Of a stretch of 12,329 nucleotides of DNA, positions 1 to 7,999 are shown in pieces. Source of the DNA: Mycoemilia scoparia (lineage: Eukaryota; Kickxellomycota; Kickxellomycetes; Kickxellales; Kickxellaceae); the NCBI GenBank assembly GCA_027575805.1, contig JANBPU010000410.1, forward strand, positions 1-12,329, written 5' to 3'. The notes beneath the pieces were generated by a model that was not told the DNA's origin, did not search any database, and saw only the letters and a list, made by a program, of their open reading frames with translations. How positions within the stretch are numbered: position 1 is the stretch's first letter; each line of letters opens with the position of its first letter. The position numbers and the translations under genes were made by a program.

Positions 1-188
1 TAGCTTTATCTTAAATCCTGAAATGCTATTTCTTTCAACCAAAAATCTAAATAGATAATCGATTGAAAGAAATAACAGCTTAAGTCAGTGTTTGCTGCCA
101 AAAAGGTATATACATTTTTAAAGCAAACCATAGTTAGTAATGGGAAAAGAGTGAATAGATGAGGAGGCTATGGAGAAGAAAGCTTTGC

Positions 189-666
189 CTACATATTTAT
201 AACAATTTTCTTGGCACTGAAACTAGGAAGACATAAAAAGCTACTCATAAGTTTTATAAGCGGAAGGGTAAGGTTTTCAATTCTTAAATGACTAACTAAG
301 ACAGGTTGAAGCAAGAGCGACTCTGGGTAAACACAGCATCTGTAGTCTTTGAGCCGCATACCTTTGAAACAATGGTTGTAAGCCTGAGCTACTGGTTGCA
401 GACTCAATAGAGTCAATGGTTTGGAAAAGTTCGTTGTCCATGTAGGCTTTTTCAATGAACCATTTCTCCCCATTGTATTATTAAAAAGCAGTCATATCGT
501 TGTCAGTAACAACTTCAACCCATGCTTTCACAGAATGAATTAGACTGTACGCATTCTGACATCTCGATGTTATGGATTGTAAATATATGGACTCAGAGAG
601 GTGTTTCAAATGCAAGCCTTTAATGATTCTGCGAGACCTTTCTAAAATATTTGGGGGGTGAATCAT
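189..666 (-). pseudogene. Broken coding remnant, weak Nup84/Nup107 C-terminus resemblance
   Basis: On the minus strand one reading frame is open from 666 to 484, is interrupted by two adjacent TAA codons (483-478), and continues open in the same frame from 477 to 295, ending in TAG. The two halves together look protein-like: a helical, polar segment with NAYSLIHSVKAWVEVV, then GEKWFIEKAYMDNELFQ, then QRLQMLCLPRVALAS. The order of a tryptophan-containing helix, a second W-x-x-E patch and a late LCLP motif recalls the C-terminal part of the Nup84/Nup107 nuclear-pore scaffold family, but the spacings are shorter than I would expect and I cannot align it here. A frame-2 segment just upstream (720-670, reading LLAQFILYDCLSLY) may be a frameshifted continuation. 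The annotation as a decayed fragment is better supported than the family name. An alternative is an exon pair with an unusual short intron hiding the stops, but no good GT donor is present. Confidence 0.3.
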
Positions 667-1433
667 CCATCGATATAAAGAGACAAACAGTCATATAATA
701 TGAATTGAGCAAGCAACTCTAGCATTGCAAGAAAATTTGTTCTAATTGATACCATTATTTTTAATTAACTCAGCATTGCAGCTGTATTTCTATAGACCAA
801 ACCACCCATGACCATACAACGAACCCTGCTGAATTTATGCAGAAATGCAACATAGGCCAGGAGTTATGTGGTATTGTGTGCTACTTCTACATCATCTCTC
901 CTCTCCGGACATTCAATGAGCTACAATAACAAGTCTGGGAAGAGAGCAAAATAACATGAAAATTGAGCAGATAGCACATGAATCACTTGAAAGAATCAGA
1001 GTATATATGAGCCCGGCTACCACACTGCCTAGAGATTTTTGATCATTTTATAACTAAATATACTGTCTATGTTATGGTTAGCTACAAAAAAACATCTCCG
1101 AAATGACAGGCAGCCCTTATTGCCTGTAGCTAGTATTATTGCTATTGATAGTGGTTCATGTAATTAAGGAAATCGATATAGATGTTCGAATTTGCAAGGT
1201 ATCAGCTTTTAGTGCTAAATAATAATGGGAGTCGGTCCTCAATCATACTGCGTGACGATCTAGAATGATATTGAGCAAAAGCACAACAAGAAACTTTCTG
1301 TGTACAAATCTTTCGCATGTTGCGCTATAAGCCTCAATTCTAGAAATAAAAGTATGTGTGTATTCATAATAAAGTCGAACCACGATATTTAATATAAGAA
1401 AAACAGAATAGAGAAAACGACAATTACCCTACT
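667..1433. other. Noncoding AT-rich spacer
   Basis: No reading frame of convincing length or composition, no tRNA-like fold and no long repeat was seen here. Apart from the possible frameshifted extension of the upstream remnant near 670-720, I see nothing to annotate. Confidence 0.6.
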
Positions 1434-1690
1434 TTAGTGCATAGTGGGCATATGGTCAGATGGTTTGCTATCCTCAGCAACAGCCGCATCATCTTTACGC
1501 CACAAACTGGTCACAGTTTTAAGCTGTGTATAAAAGTTGATTCCTGAACGACCATAGAAGTTGGCATCTCCCAAGAAAGAACCCTTGTTGTCAGTAAATG
1601 AAAAACATTGGCAAAGGAACAGGGATAGGTACTTTGGTACTAGCTTGCCAATAGAAAAGAACATTGAGCTGTTGGATAATCCCTGACCAC
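1434..1690 (-). pseudogene. Methylmalonate-semialdehyde dehydrogenase C-terminal fragment, frameshifted
   Basis: The minus-strand frame ending at TAA 1436-1434 encodes GSFLGDANFYGRSG, GINFYTQLKTVTSLW and a terminal MPTMH. This is the highly characteristic C-terminal end of CoA-acylating methylmalonate/malonate-semialdehyde dehydrogenase (ALDH6A1/MmsA type), a mitochondrial enzyme of valine and thymine catabolism. The conserved VPIPVPLPMF stretch that should directly precede FSFT is present at 1632-1603 but in another frame: a run of five T (plus-strand A run 1601-1605) has one base too many. Further upstream the expected G-Q-V-G-V-N motif reads W-Q-A-S-T-K, and beyond about 1690 I find no further similarity. 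The NAD-binding and catalytic-cysteine regions, roughly 430 residues, are absent between here and the next gene. It is therefore a truncated, frameshifted relic. A last exon with a one-base sequencing error is the alternative for the frameshift, but not for the missing body of the gene. Confidence 0.78.
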
Positions 1691-1719
1691 GTTCTGATAT
1701 TGTGGATTTACAAAACATA

Positions 1720-2040
1720 GCCTTTTATCGGCATTGCGTTTACACAGAACCACAAAATAGATAAAGGGAATTAATAATCACACTTTGCTTTTAGGATTAG
1801 GACTTGGTTATTTATTGTTCTACTTTGGAATAGAGTTGGTTCACGAACACAGAGATCAATATATAATGCATAGCAAGGTCTTCGTGGCAAAGGAACAAAT
1901 CCGTTATTCCCTCAAGCTACCTTTCTGCAAATTTAGTCCATGGACAGCCTCCATACATTCTAAGCTAGTATTTCAGGGATTGCTATGTGATAGTCTTTTA
2001 GAAAGGGCTCCGCCAAACATATAACTTAGTTTTAATATGG
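1720..2040. other. Spacer with no recognised gene
   Basis: An open frame of 79 codons on the plus strand (1785-2024) begins at a TTG rather than ATG and resembles nothing I know. The minus strand here does not encode missing parts of the dehydrogenase. I treat the stretch as noncoding. Confidence 0.5.
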
Positions 2041-2044
2041 GTAA

Positions 2045-2145
2045 TAATTTTTGAAGGGTGAAAGTTTACTAGTACAACTGGACATCCATTTGGCTGTGAT
2101 TGCCCCTATAATCACTGGTCACCAAAATTCACTCTTCAAAAATTA
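2045..2145. mobile_element. Short TA-flanked inverted-repeat element, MITE-like
   Basis: Two near-perfect inverted arms bound this stretch: ATAATTTTTGAAGGGTGAA at 2044-2062 and its reverse complement, with one mismatch, at 2128-2146 (18 of 19 positions pair). If the element is read as 2047-2143 (97 bp), it is flanked on both sides by a TA dinucleotide (2045-2046 and 2144-2145), the target duplication used by Tc1/mariner transposons. Weaker pairing continues inward, and a small GTGATT/AATCAC hairpin sits near the centre. There is no coding capacity, so it could only be a non-autonomous element moved by a transposase elsewhere. Because the TA is itself part of the palindrome, the duplication is suggestive rather than proven. 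Alternatively it is a plain hairpin in the 3' flank of the zinc-transporter gene. Confidence 0.4.
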
Positions 2146-2217
2146 TGATCCAAATGTTAAATTGGTTAGGTATCATTTTAAATGAAATCATAAAAGTACA
2201 AATGAAGGGGTTCCAGG

Positions 2218-2223
2218 TTTATT
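2218..2223 (-). terminator. Putative poly(A) signal AATAAA of the zinc transporter
   Basis: The minus strand reads AATAAA here, 140 nt downstream of the transporter stop codon, a normal distance for a fungal 3' UTR. Another AATAAA overlaps the stop codon itself (2364-2359) but would leave almost no untranslated region. Confidence 0.5.
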
Positions 2224-2362
2224 AAAACATAAATTGGAAATCATATATATTCCTTTTTAAATGGATTTTTTCAAATATGGAAGGAGGTGCGTGCATAGCG
2301 TGATATAATATGGTAGGGAGGTTGTTTATGTAGCGAACAAACTAAGGATGGCATTATTTTTA

Positions 2363-4532
2363 TTAGCTGTGGCTATGGTTATGTTTATCGCTACCACTAC
2401 TATGGTTCGAAGAAACTCTAGACTTGATCAATGTGGGAGGACGCTTCTGTTCAGTTTCCGAAGGACAGCATTTCCCTTCAACACAGTTTTCCCGACCACG
2501 ACAGTTTAACAAACAGGGCATTACAACCGTAGTTTCTTCAATAGTTTCGTGAGTACCATCCTCGTTATCATCATCTTGAATCCCATTACCATTATTAACA
2601 ACTTTGGCTGAGTATGTTGAAGAATTGCCTTTTTGGCCTTTGGTAGACAACCCGATTCCACTGCTATGACGCTTTCTTAGTTTAGCAACAACGCCCTCAT
2701 CCGTAACATCGTACTCCTCTGTCAATGTAGTTACGACATCCTCGCCATTCAAGCATTCGGACGATGAAACTGTGTGAATGGGCTTTCTGACCAAGAACTC
2801 GGGCTGAACGGTAGTAGAGTGGATTCCAAATCCATGAAGCACAGCCTGAACCGATTGAGCAACATCCATATAAACGCAATCCATGTCGACAAAGGATGGA
2901 TTCTTTGTGACCTCGCCTGATGATGAGGCAACAGTAGGAGATGCATTGTTGAGGTCACCAATGGTGTTGGTACCATTCTTGTGGAAACACAAGTAATTAT
3001 TTGGTCTATCAATCAAGATATGAACCGATGCGACATACTTGGTGTCTGACAACTGCCAAACATGCAATTCGTGGACATTCAAGACATGGGGGAGCTTAAG
3101 TAGCTTGGACTTGATTTTCTCGGTGTTGATGTCGGATGGGACGCCTTGTAATAGAATAAACGAAGCGCTCTTGACTAGTGGATAAGTAGCCATGATAATA
3201 ATGGTATTGATGATTATAGAGATAATTGGGTCGACATAGAATCTCCAGCTGTAGTCGGTTAGCCAGATAAATGCACCACTGGCAATTACAGCCACATTGG
3301 CTAAACAATCTCCTAATACGTGGAGCCATACGCCATGCATGTTCAGGTGTCCTCCGCCGCCCTTCGGCTTTCCATGGCCGTGGCCATCATCGCCATGGTC
3401 ATGGCCGTCGTGGTTATGGCTATGACTGTGATTGTGGTTGGATGTAACAGAATTGGCTCCACCAAAACTGCCATACGTTGATCTATTGTTATATTCGCCA
3501 ATACTCCGGCGCTGCTGCTGAGCACTTTCTAGGATGGCTTGCTGCGTATAAGCAGGGTGAACGACACTTTGGTTATTAGCAGACTCGGATCCAGAAGAAG
3601 ATAGCACCGAGTCATCATCACGGCCGCCAGCTACTACTGTTTGATCTAGCTGATTATGGTCATGATCATGATCGTGGCTATGATCCGAATGCTGTTTGGC
3701 ATTGGAAGATGATGATAGCAATAATGGACGACGTTCTGAACCACCAACCATAGCTGCCTCTTCGTCGCCACCATGTTGATGCAATAAATCGGCAGAGTGG
3801 CTATGAGCATGGCCATGGCTGTGACCATGACTGTGACCATGGGCATCACCAAACAACCACAGGCCGATGATGTTAAATGCCAGCCCGATGCTACCGATCG
3901 ACAACACTAGCTTGGGGTTTGACACAGGCACGGGAGATATGAAACGTTGGACAGCCTCGATATAAATGGTCACACACAAACCAAGCAGCAAAACACCGTT
4001 GATCAGGGCGCCAAGCACTTCTGCACGTTGCCAGCCATACGTGTTTTTGGGAACCTTCTTCTTTGAAGCAGATATCTGTAACAACACACATATCAAAGCA
4101 AGAATGGTTATAGAAGTCGTACAAAATATGGCAGAGCAGTCTTCTCCAAAAGGATACTAAGGTATTCCCTTGGATACTAGACAATCATCGCTGAGACTCC
4201 AGCTAAAATGCGTGCATAGGTTATGGGCTGATTTTGCAGGGAATGTATTATGAGGGTATCTGCCTGTTCCTCTTCGATGGAGGACTTGCCATATGTGCAC
4301 TGCCTAATTATGGCAGACAATTGTATGAAATGTATGCATATATTCATAATTAGCGACTTACCTTGATGGCATATAGAGCTACGACTAGGGAAAGAACATC
4401 GTTGAGCATATGGAAAGAGTCAGCCACTAAGGCAATTGACCCTGCAGCATATCCGACTATCAGTTCTAAAAAGAACAGCAGGCCGCTGAAACCTAACATA
4501 ATACCAACGCGGGTACTACGTGAGAGAGCCAT
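2363..4532 (-). CDS. Zinc/cadmium CDF transporter, Zrc1/Cot1-like, two exons
   Basis: Joining exon 1 (4532-4362, ATG with A at -3) to exon 2 (4075-2363) gives 627 residues of a cation diffusion facilitator that by family exchanges protons for Zn2+, pumping metal into the vacuole or another compartment. TM1 is about 9-29 and TM2 33-55 with zinc ligands H41 and D45 (ADSFHMLND). The join YAIK/ISAS matches the yeast Zrc1 loop length before TYGWQRAEVLGALIN, so the splice is well supported. TM3 is about 78-96, TM4 112-132, then a very long cytosolic loop (134-300) with three histidine clusters (137-159, 184-197, 271-292). TM5 starts near 303 with H309 and D313 (LHVLGD), TM6 about 339-357. The HD-HD site predicts Zn/Cd selectivity. 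The C-terminal domain contains ELHVWQLSDTKYVASVHI and GIHSTTVQPEF, separated by an insertion longer than in yeast Zrc1. The tail has a cysteine cluster (C578, C582, C588, C593, C594) and ends HNHSHS. The gene looks intact. Confidence 0.93.
4076..4361 (-). other. Intron of the zinc transporter
   Basis: On the minus strand the intron begins GTAAGT directly after AAG (exon 1 ends at 4362) and ends TTACAG before ATATCT (exon 2 begins at 4075). It falls between codons (phase 0). At 286 nt it is long for such a fungus. A TTCTATAACC stretch about 45 nt before the acceptor could serve as branch site. Much of the middle is occupied by a copy of a dispersed repeat, which probably explains the length. 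Confidence 0.9.
4124..4297 (+). repeat. Dispersed repeat, copy A (inside transporter intron)
   Basis: This stretch aligns in the same orientation with 5488-5648. Anchors are TTGCAGGGAATGTAT, identical at 4234-4248 and 5591-5605; GATGGAGGACTTGCC at 4276-4290 (14 of 15 with 5630-5644); GACTCCAGCTAAAA at 4195-4208 (13 of 14 with 5557-5570); and CCCTTGGATACTAGACAAT around 4167 with a one-base gap. The left and right limits are approximate. Neither copy keeps a meaningful reading frame. Confidence 0.7.
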
Positions 4533-4547
4533 TTTCTACTGCTATGT

Positions 4548-4570
4548 TGCTGCTGCTGCTGCTGCTGCTG
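4548..4570 (-). repeat. (CAG)n microsatellite in the transporter 5' leader
   Basis: A pure trinucleotide run of 23 nt (TGC on the plus strand, CAG on the transcript) lies 16 to 38 nt upstream of the transporter start codon, so it is very probably in the 5' UTR. Such runs vary in length by slippage. Confidence 0.85.
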
Positions 4571-4596
4571 TTATTTAGAGAGTAGCGAGGATTATA

Positions 4597-4611
4597 GTGT
4601 GTGTGTGTGTG
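4597..4611. repeat. (GT)7 microsatellite
   Basis: A 15-nt GT run (CA on the transporter transcript strand) sits 65 to 79 nt upstream of the transporter start codon, close to the CAG run and probably in the promoter or 5' leader. Confidence 0.8.
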
Positions 4612-5480
4612 CAACACTGGGTGGTTTGTCGTAGTAATAGTCGTAAATGTATAAAATATAAAAATGGAAACAAAAGGCAACAAGAATGTTTGTAAAACTG
4701 AAGGTTTGGTAAGAAAGTAGAGAAATGGGCGTTAGTTAGACGGGAATAATAAAAATAGCAAGGATATTCTACTAAAAAGAAGCAAGGGAAAGGAAACTCA
4801 GAGCAAACAAAGAATAAGTGATAGCAGGTGCAAGAGAATCATAAAGGAATCAAAAAAGTCCAAGGAAGCCAAGAGAATTTATATGCTTTGCAAAGTAAAA
4901 CAATAGATGAGGTTTGGTTCAGTAATAACAGACCGTATTGTTCCTTCGCTCTGTGTGTTTGTGTGAAGTCGTAGGCGAACGTGTAGAGAATCATCATCAT
5001 AAAAGCGCAGCATAAATCAAACTCACGAAGAACCAATTGAATGGCCGGCTTGGATACATGCAAAGAATGTGGTACGCACGCCTTAACAACACAGCTAATT
5101 AAGGACGGCCAGCTGTGCTTTGTAGACGACTTGGAAATGCCTGACAACAAGTTGATGAAATTTCCTTGATATTTTTCTCAGTTGCTGTGATGGCTGTGGC
5201 GGCAAGCTAACGGCTATAAAGAAGTGACACTATCAAGCAAATGGGGGGTTTTGGCGCCAAGAATGCGTGTGCTGTGATAGGATTTGAATTTTTGCAGCTT
5301 GCATCTGCAGGATTCACACCTGTACATACTGATGCGCGATCACTAGCAAGCTCGTCTACAGTGAGCAAGTGTGAGTAGAGCAAACAAATTTAATGGGATT
5401 TATTTGCGAAGGATGCTACCAAAACAATCTACCATACAAACCACATATGAAACGGCCTGTCTATTATAAAGTCCACACAG
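4612..5480 (-). promoter_or_regulatory. Upstream region of the zinc transporter; no other gene seen
   Basis: Read on the minus strand, about 4640-4830 is pyrimidine-rich with short T runs and a TATATTTTATAC stretch near 4650, typical of a fungal promoter and leader. Beyond it, a 42-codon plus-strand frame (5041-5169, starting MAGLDTCKECGTHALTT) and a 103-codon minus-strand frame overlap each other at 4839-5169; neither resembles a known protein and I call neither a gene. The precise transcription start cannot be placed from sequence alone. Confidence 0.4.
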
Positions 5481-5487
5481 GGCATTG

Positions 5488-5648
5488 CCAAAATGTCAGA
5501 ATAACCTTTGAAGGTGTGCCAGAAGAATGCCCTGGATAATGGTCAATAATCTGCCAGACTACAGCTAAAACGTATGGCTCATGTGCCGACTTGCAGGGAA
5601 TGTATGAGCACGCTTGTATGTTTCCTTTTGATGGAGAACTTGCCAAAT
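5488..5648 (+). repeat. Dispersed repeat, copy B
   Basis: Second copy of the repeat found in the transporter intron, in the same orientation and about 1.35 kb away; anchors are given with copy A. A perfect 9-bp inverted repeat, CAGGGCATT (5478-5486) and AATGCCCTG (5526-5534), lies at its left side, and an ACCTTTGAAGGT dyad (5504-5515) sits between the arms. This could mark the fold-back end of a small non-autonomous element. No coding capacity. Confidence 0.65.
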
Positions 5649-5649
5649 A

Positions 5650-6073
5650 GCTCATCATCTGACTTTATGAACTGACTTGTAGCTGTAAAATCTTATCTAC
5701 AGCCACACCAATACAAGATTTTGTAATATGATTGCAGCTCCAAGGACTACAGCTCTTTTTCTTGCGCTCCACGGACAATCCGGATATCTGTATTTGTTCT
5801 GCCTCCTAGAATTCTCCCATTGGCATTCTCATCGATATTACCATTATTAAGCGTTGACATTGTTTTAATTGTCTTGTGGGCTGAGTCAATTTAGCCCCAA
5901 ACCCTTATTTTTGCGCCTCTCTCATATTCATTCACACACACGCTCTCTCTCTTACTCTTTAGCCATTTCTAATGACACGCAGACACATACACTTCACCTC
6001 CCCTGACCCCCACTTGAATGTGTCCCTGAGCCTGTTGTGACACTTTCCTTGCTTCCTATTTTCTCCGCGGTCC
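5650..6073. other. Spacer with a CT-rich tract, possible leader of a small plus-strand gene
   Basis: No gene is visible. From 5915 to 5960 the plus strand is rich in CT and CA dinucleotides (CGCTCTCTCTCTTACTCTTT at 5941-5960), like the leader in front of the dipeptidyl-peptidase gene in this window. It stands about 115-160 nt before the start of the candidate two-exon gene at 6074. Confidence 0.35.
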
Positions 6074-6314
6074 ATGCAATTCCAACCAACTGCCATTTCT
6101 TCAAGTCAATCAAGAGGGAAATTTGCAGGTAAATTTTGCGTGTGCACAAGCGGATCCAAGTACCTAACCTTGTCATAATGATTGGCCATACACAGACACA
6201 CAGTCATTATTGCATTGTAGTACTTCTACCAATTGGCAACCCCGTGCAGGGCAGTTCTTTAGTGTACCAAACCTGCAAAGGAGTTCAGCCACAATAGTAC
6301 AACCAAAACAATGA
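6074..6314 (+). CDS. Candidate small two-exon gene, unknown function
   Basis: Exon 1 (6074-6128) starts ATG and ends GCAG before GTAAAT; a 67-nt intron (6129-6195) has a CTAAC branch-site match at 6164-6168, 28 nt from a CACAG acceptor; exon 2 (6196-6314) stays open to TGA. The splice restores one frame of 57 codons, rich in Ser and Gln, with motifs NWQPRAGQFFSVPNL and SSATIVQPKQ. I do not recognise it. In the same frame, directly after the TGA, 29 more codons are open (6315-6401, IDADKDKLLVSALLISYND) before TAG, so the original protein may have been longer. A 63-codon cysteine-rich minus-strand frame overlaps it (6364-6173). The start context (TCC before ATG) is poor. It could be a real short gene, a decayed one, or chance. 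Confidence 0.25.
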
Positions 6315-6555
6315 CATGGCATTGATGCTGATAAAGACAAGCTTCTTGTCTCTGCACTTCTCATTTCTTATAATGATATTCGTTTAATTTTCGCAATTCA
6401 ATAGTATGCAAATCCCTTTCGTCTGATATGGCAAAACAACTCATTAAAAACAAATAACCTCCAACCAATCCCTTTCACAACACATAAATTGGTATATGCC
6501 TTTATTCCTGATCCTTACACTTGGCTGTTTTATTTTCAATACGCCGGCCTTGGAG
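6315..6555. other. AT-rich spacer
   Basis: Apart from the in-frame continuation to 6404 noted with the candidate two-exon gene, nothing was found. The minus strand carries AATAAA at 6533-6528 and 6506-6501, 23 and 50 nt beyond the stop of the 144-codon minus-strand frame, which could be its poly(A) signals. Confidence 0.4.
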
Positions 6556-6990
6556 CTATTGCCTCGAAATATTTGCGCTACCCTTTGGTTGCTGGTAACA
6601 GTGGCAGTGGCTGCTGAAGTTCATTAGTTTGTTTGGACCATTTGTATGAGTTTCCATCTTGCATTTTCTCCGCCATTCCTTTTGTGAATGATTTCTTTGG
6701 GGATGACAGTCATATAGCAGATCTTCTGGTATCACTCTTCTTAGTGGCCGTAAAAAGGTATTTCCTAGCCGTGTAGGTACTCTTGCTGCTGGTGCTGATA
6801 CTGTTACTCTTAGGTCCTCATGATATAAATATTTACAGCAAATACATGATGAGATTCCACTAGTGATCAAATATATTGTAGACCTTGGATTTTGGCCCAA
6901 CCACAGTCTTTTAATGTGTAACTCCTGAGGATCCATTTTTGCCTGATGCTGGCACTGAATTATACCAATCACAACGATATTTTGTGACAT
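6556..6990 (-). CDS. Unrecognised 144-codon frame, possibly a decayed or orphan gene
   Basis: This is the longest frame outside the two clear genes. It starts ATG at 6990 and stops at 6556. The most protein-like part is in the middle (APAARVPTRLGNTFLRPL followed by RRVIPEDLLYDCHPQ), then a basic Lys/Arg stretch; no signal peptide, membrane segment or known motif is visible. Two AATAAA signals lie 23-55 nt downstream. There is no recognisable promoter and the coding-like sequence just upstream on the same strand (7470-7149) is broken by stops, so it may be the tail of a decayed gene. Chance cannot be excluded. Confidence 0.2.
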   Translation of the reverse strand: MSQNIVVIGIIQCQHQAKMDPQELHIKRLWLGQNPRSTIYLITSGISSCICCKYLYHEDLRVTVSAPAARVPTRLGNTFLRPLRRVIPEDLLYDCHPQRNHSQKEWRRKCKMETHTNGPNKLMNFSSHCHCYQQPKGSANISRQ

Positions 6991-7148
6991 GAGTCACAGA
7001 CATTTAATAAAGCATGATCACAGCTGGTTTCTATGAATGCGTGGGTTGGTTAAAGAGGTGCAGTTGCAGGTTTTCTAGGAATTCCCCCCAAATATGCTTG
7101 GAATGGGGTGTGTTTTTGCAACACCTATCGTAAAGATCTGACATGTCT

Positions 7149-7470
7149 CTATGAGAGTCTTGGTGGTAATGAATACTTCACAGAATGATAATTACCATTG
7201 CTGACATCAATGCTGTAGCGACTTTTGTCCAATGTTGGTTCTATATCCAGATCATGATTCTTGCCTTCATAAAGGTGTTCTTTGATCTTGCCTTCGAACG
7301 AACTCTTCATCTATATTTTACTGCATCCCAACTACTATTGCCATCACCAGTATGAAAGTAGCTGATCTAATATGAGGCGCGATGTATCTTGATATGGTAC
7401 AACATAATTAGTCAACGCTATTATCAATTCGTTTGATCATGGTATTTCCTTGCTAAATTTCATAGGGTAG
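7149..7470 (-). pseudogene. Coding-like segments broken by stops, unknown family
   Basis: On the minus strand, a 30-codon open stretch (7436-7347, containing NYVVPYQDTSRLILDQ) is followed in the same frame by several stops (7346-7311) and then by a 53-codon ATG frame (7310-7149, containing EHLYEGKNHDLDIEPTLDK and ending PPRLS). The amino-acid composition of both looks like real protein rather than random translation. Hidden introns are possible, but no GTAAGT-like donor with a matching branch site and acceptor was found, so decay is the simpler reading. I cannot name a family. The 144-codon frame downstream on the same strand might belong to the same ancestral gene. Confidence 0.25.
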
Positions 7471-7787
7471 TGTACAATTGTAACTTATGTACTGAAAAAA
7501 GGGACTGGGTTGAAGCAGTAGTAGTGATAGTGATAGCAATAGTAATGATACAAGTAAAGGTAGGTAAGGGAGGATCAGGGGATATGCTTCAATGAATACA
7601 TCAAGAATGCTAAAGTGTTTATTTTGACCCTAATTTAAAACTTCCACTAAATAATTTACTTTGTTTAAACCATGTAGTAATGATATCATAAGTGCAAAGC
7701 AAAAAATTGTTAAATTAATGGGAAATACTGAATTTGCATACAATGTTTAATGGACTTTTCAGTAACGATAATGAGATACGCGACAGT

Positions 7788-7804
7788 AGCAGCAGCAGCA
7801 GCAG
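7788..7804. repeat. (AGC)n microsatellite
   Basis: Five and two-thirds perfect AGC units, intergenic. Confidence 0.85.
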
Positions 7805-7980
7805 AGATAAGGGAGTAGATAGTAAACTCCACCAATTCTTTACTGTGAGAGAGAGGAACTGAAGGAAATAGTAATGCAGAGTTGAGTGATAAGATGGAAA
7901 CGTTTTCTTTATACAGATGCTAATCAATTAGAAATAGGCTGCAGCAACTCATGCAAGGATACTGCTTTGGTGCTAAAAGA

Positions 7981-7999
7981 ACATACATACATACATACA
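7981..7999. repeat. (ACAT)n microsatellite
   Basis: Nearly five perfect ACAT units in 19 nt, intergenic, about 565 nt upstream of the dipeptidyl-peptidase start. Confidence 0.85.

Noticed and set aside
1785..2024. 79-codon plus-strand open frame
   Set aside because: Begins with TTG, no known similarity and no associated signals.
3096..4184. Several open frames on both strands within the transporter gene
   Set aside because: Shadows of the histidine- and serine-rich coding sequence and of the intron.
4839..5150. 103-codon minus-strand open frame
   Set aside because: No recognisable motif, lies in the likely promoter of the transporter and overlaps an equally unsupported plus-strand frame.
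5504..5515. ACCTTTGAAGGT, similar to the yeast Zap1 zinc-responsive element ACCTTNAAGGT
   Set aside because: The half-sites are two bases apart instead of one, the site is 970 nt from the transporter start and lies within a dispersed repeat.
645..7095. Shared ATATTTGGGGGG 12-mer on opposite strands near 645 and 7085
   Set aside because: A 12-base match is expected several times by chance in a window of this size and the flanks do not align.
7981..7999. Tetranucleotide run considered as a possible CRISPR or telomere-like array
   Set aside because: A simple microsatellite without spacers and not a telomere motif.
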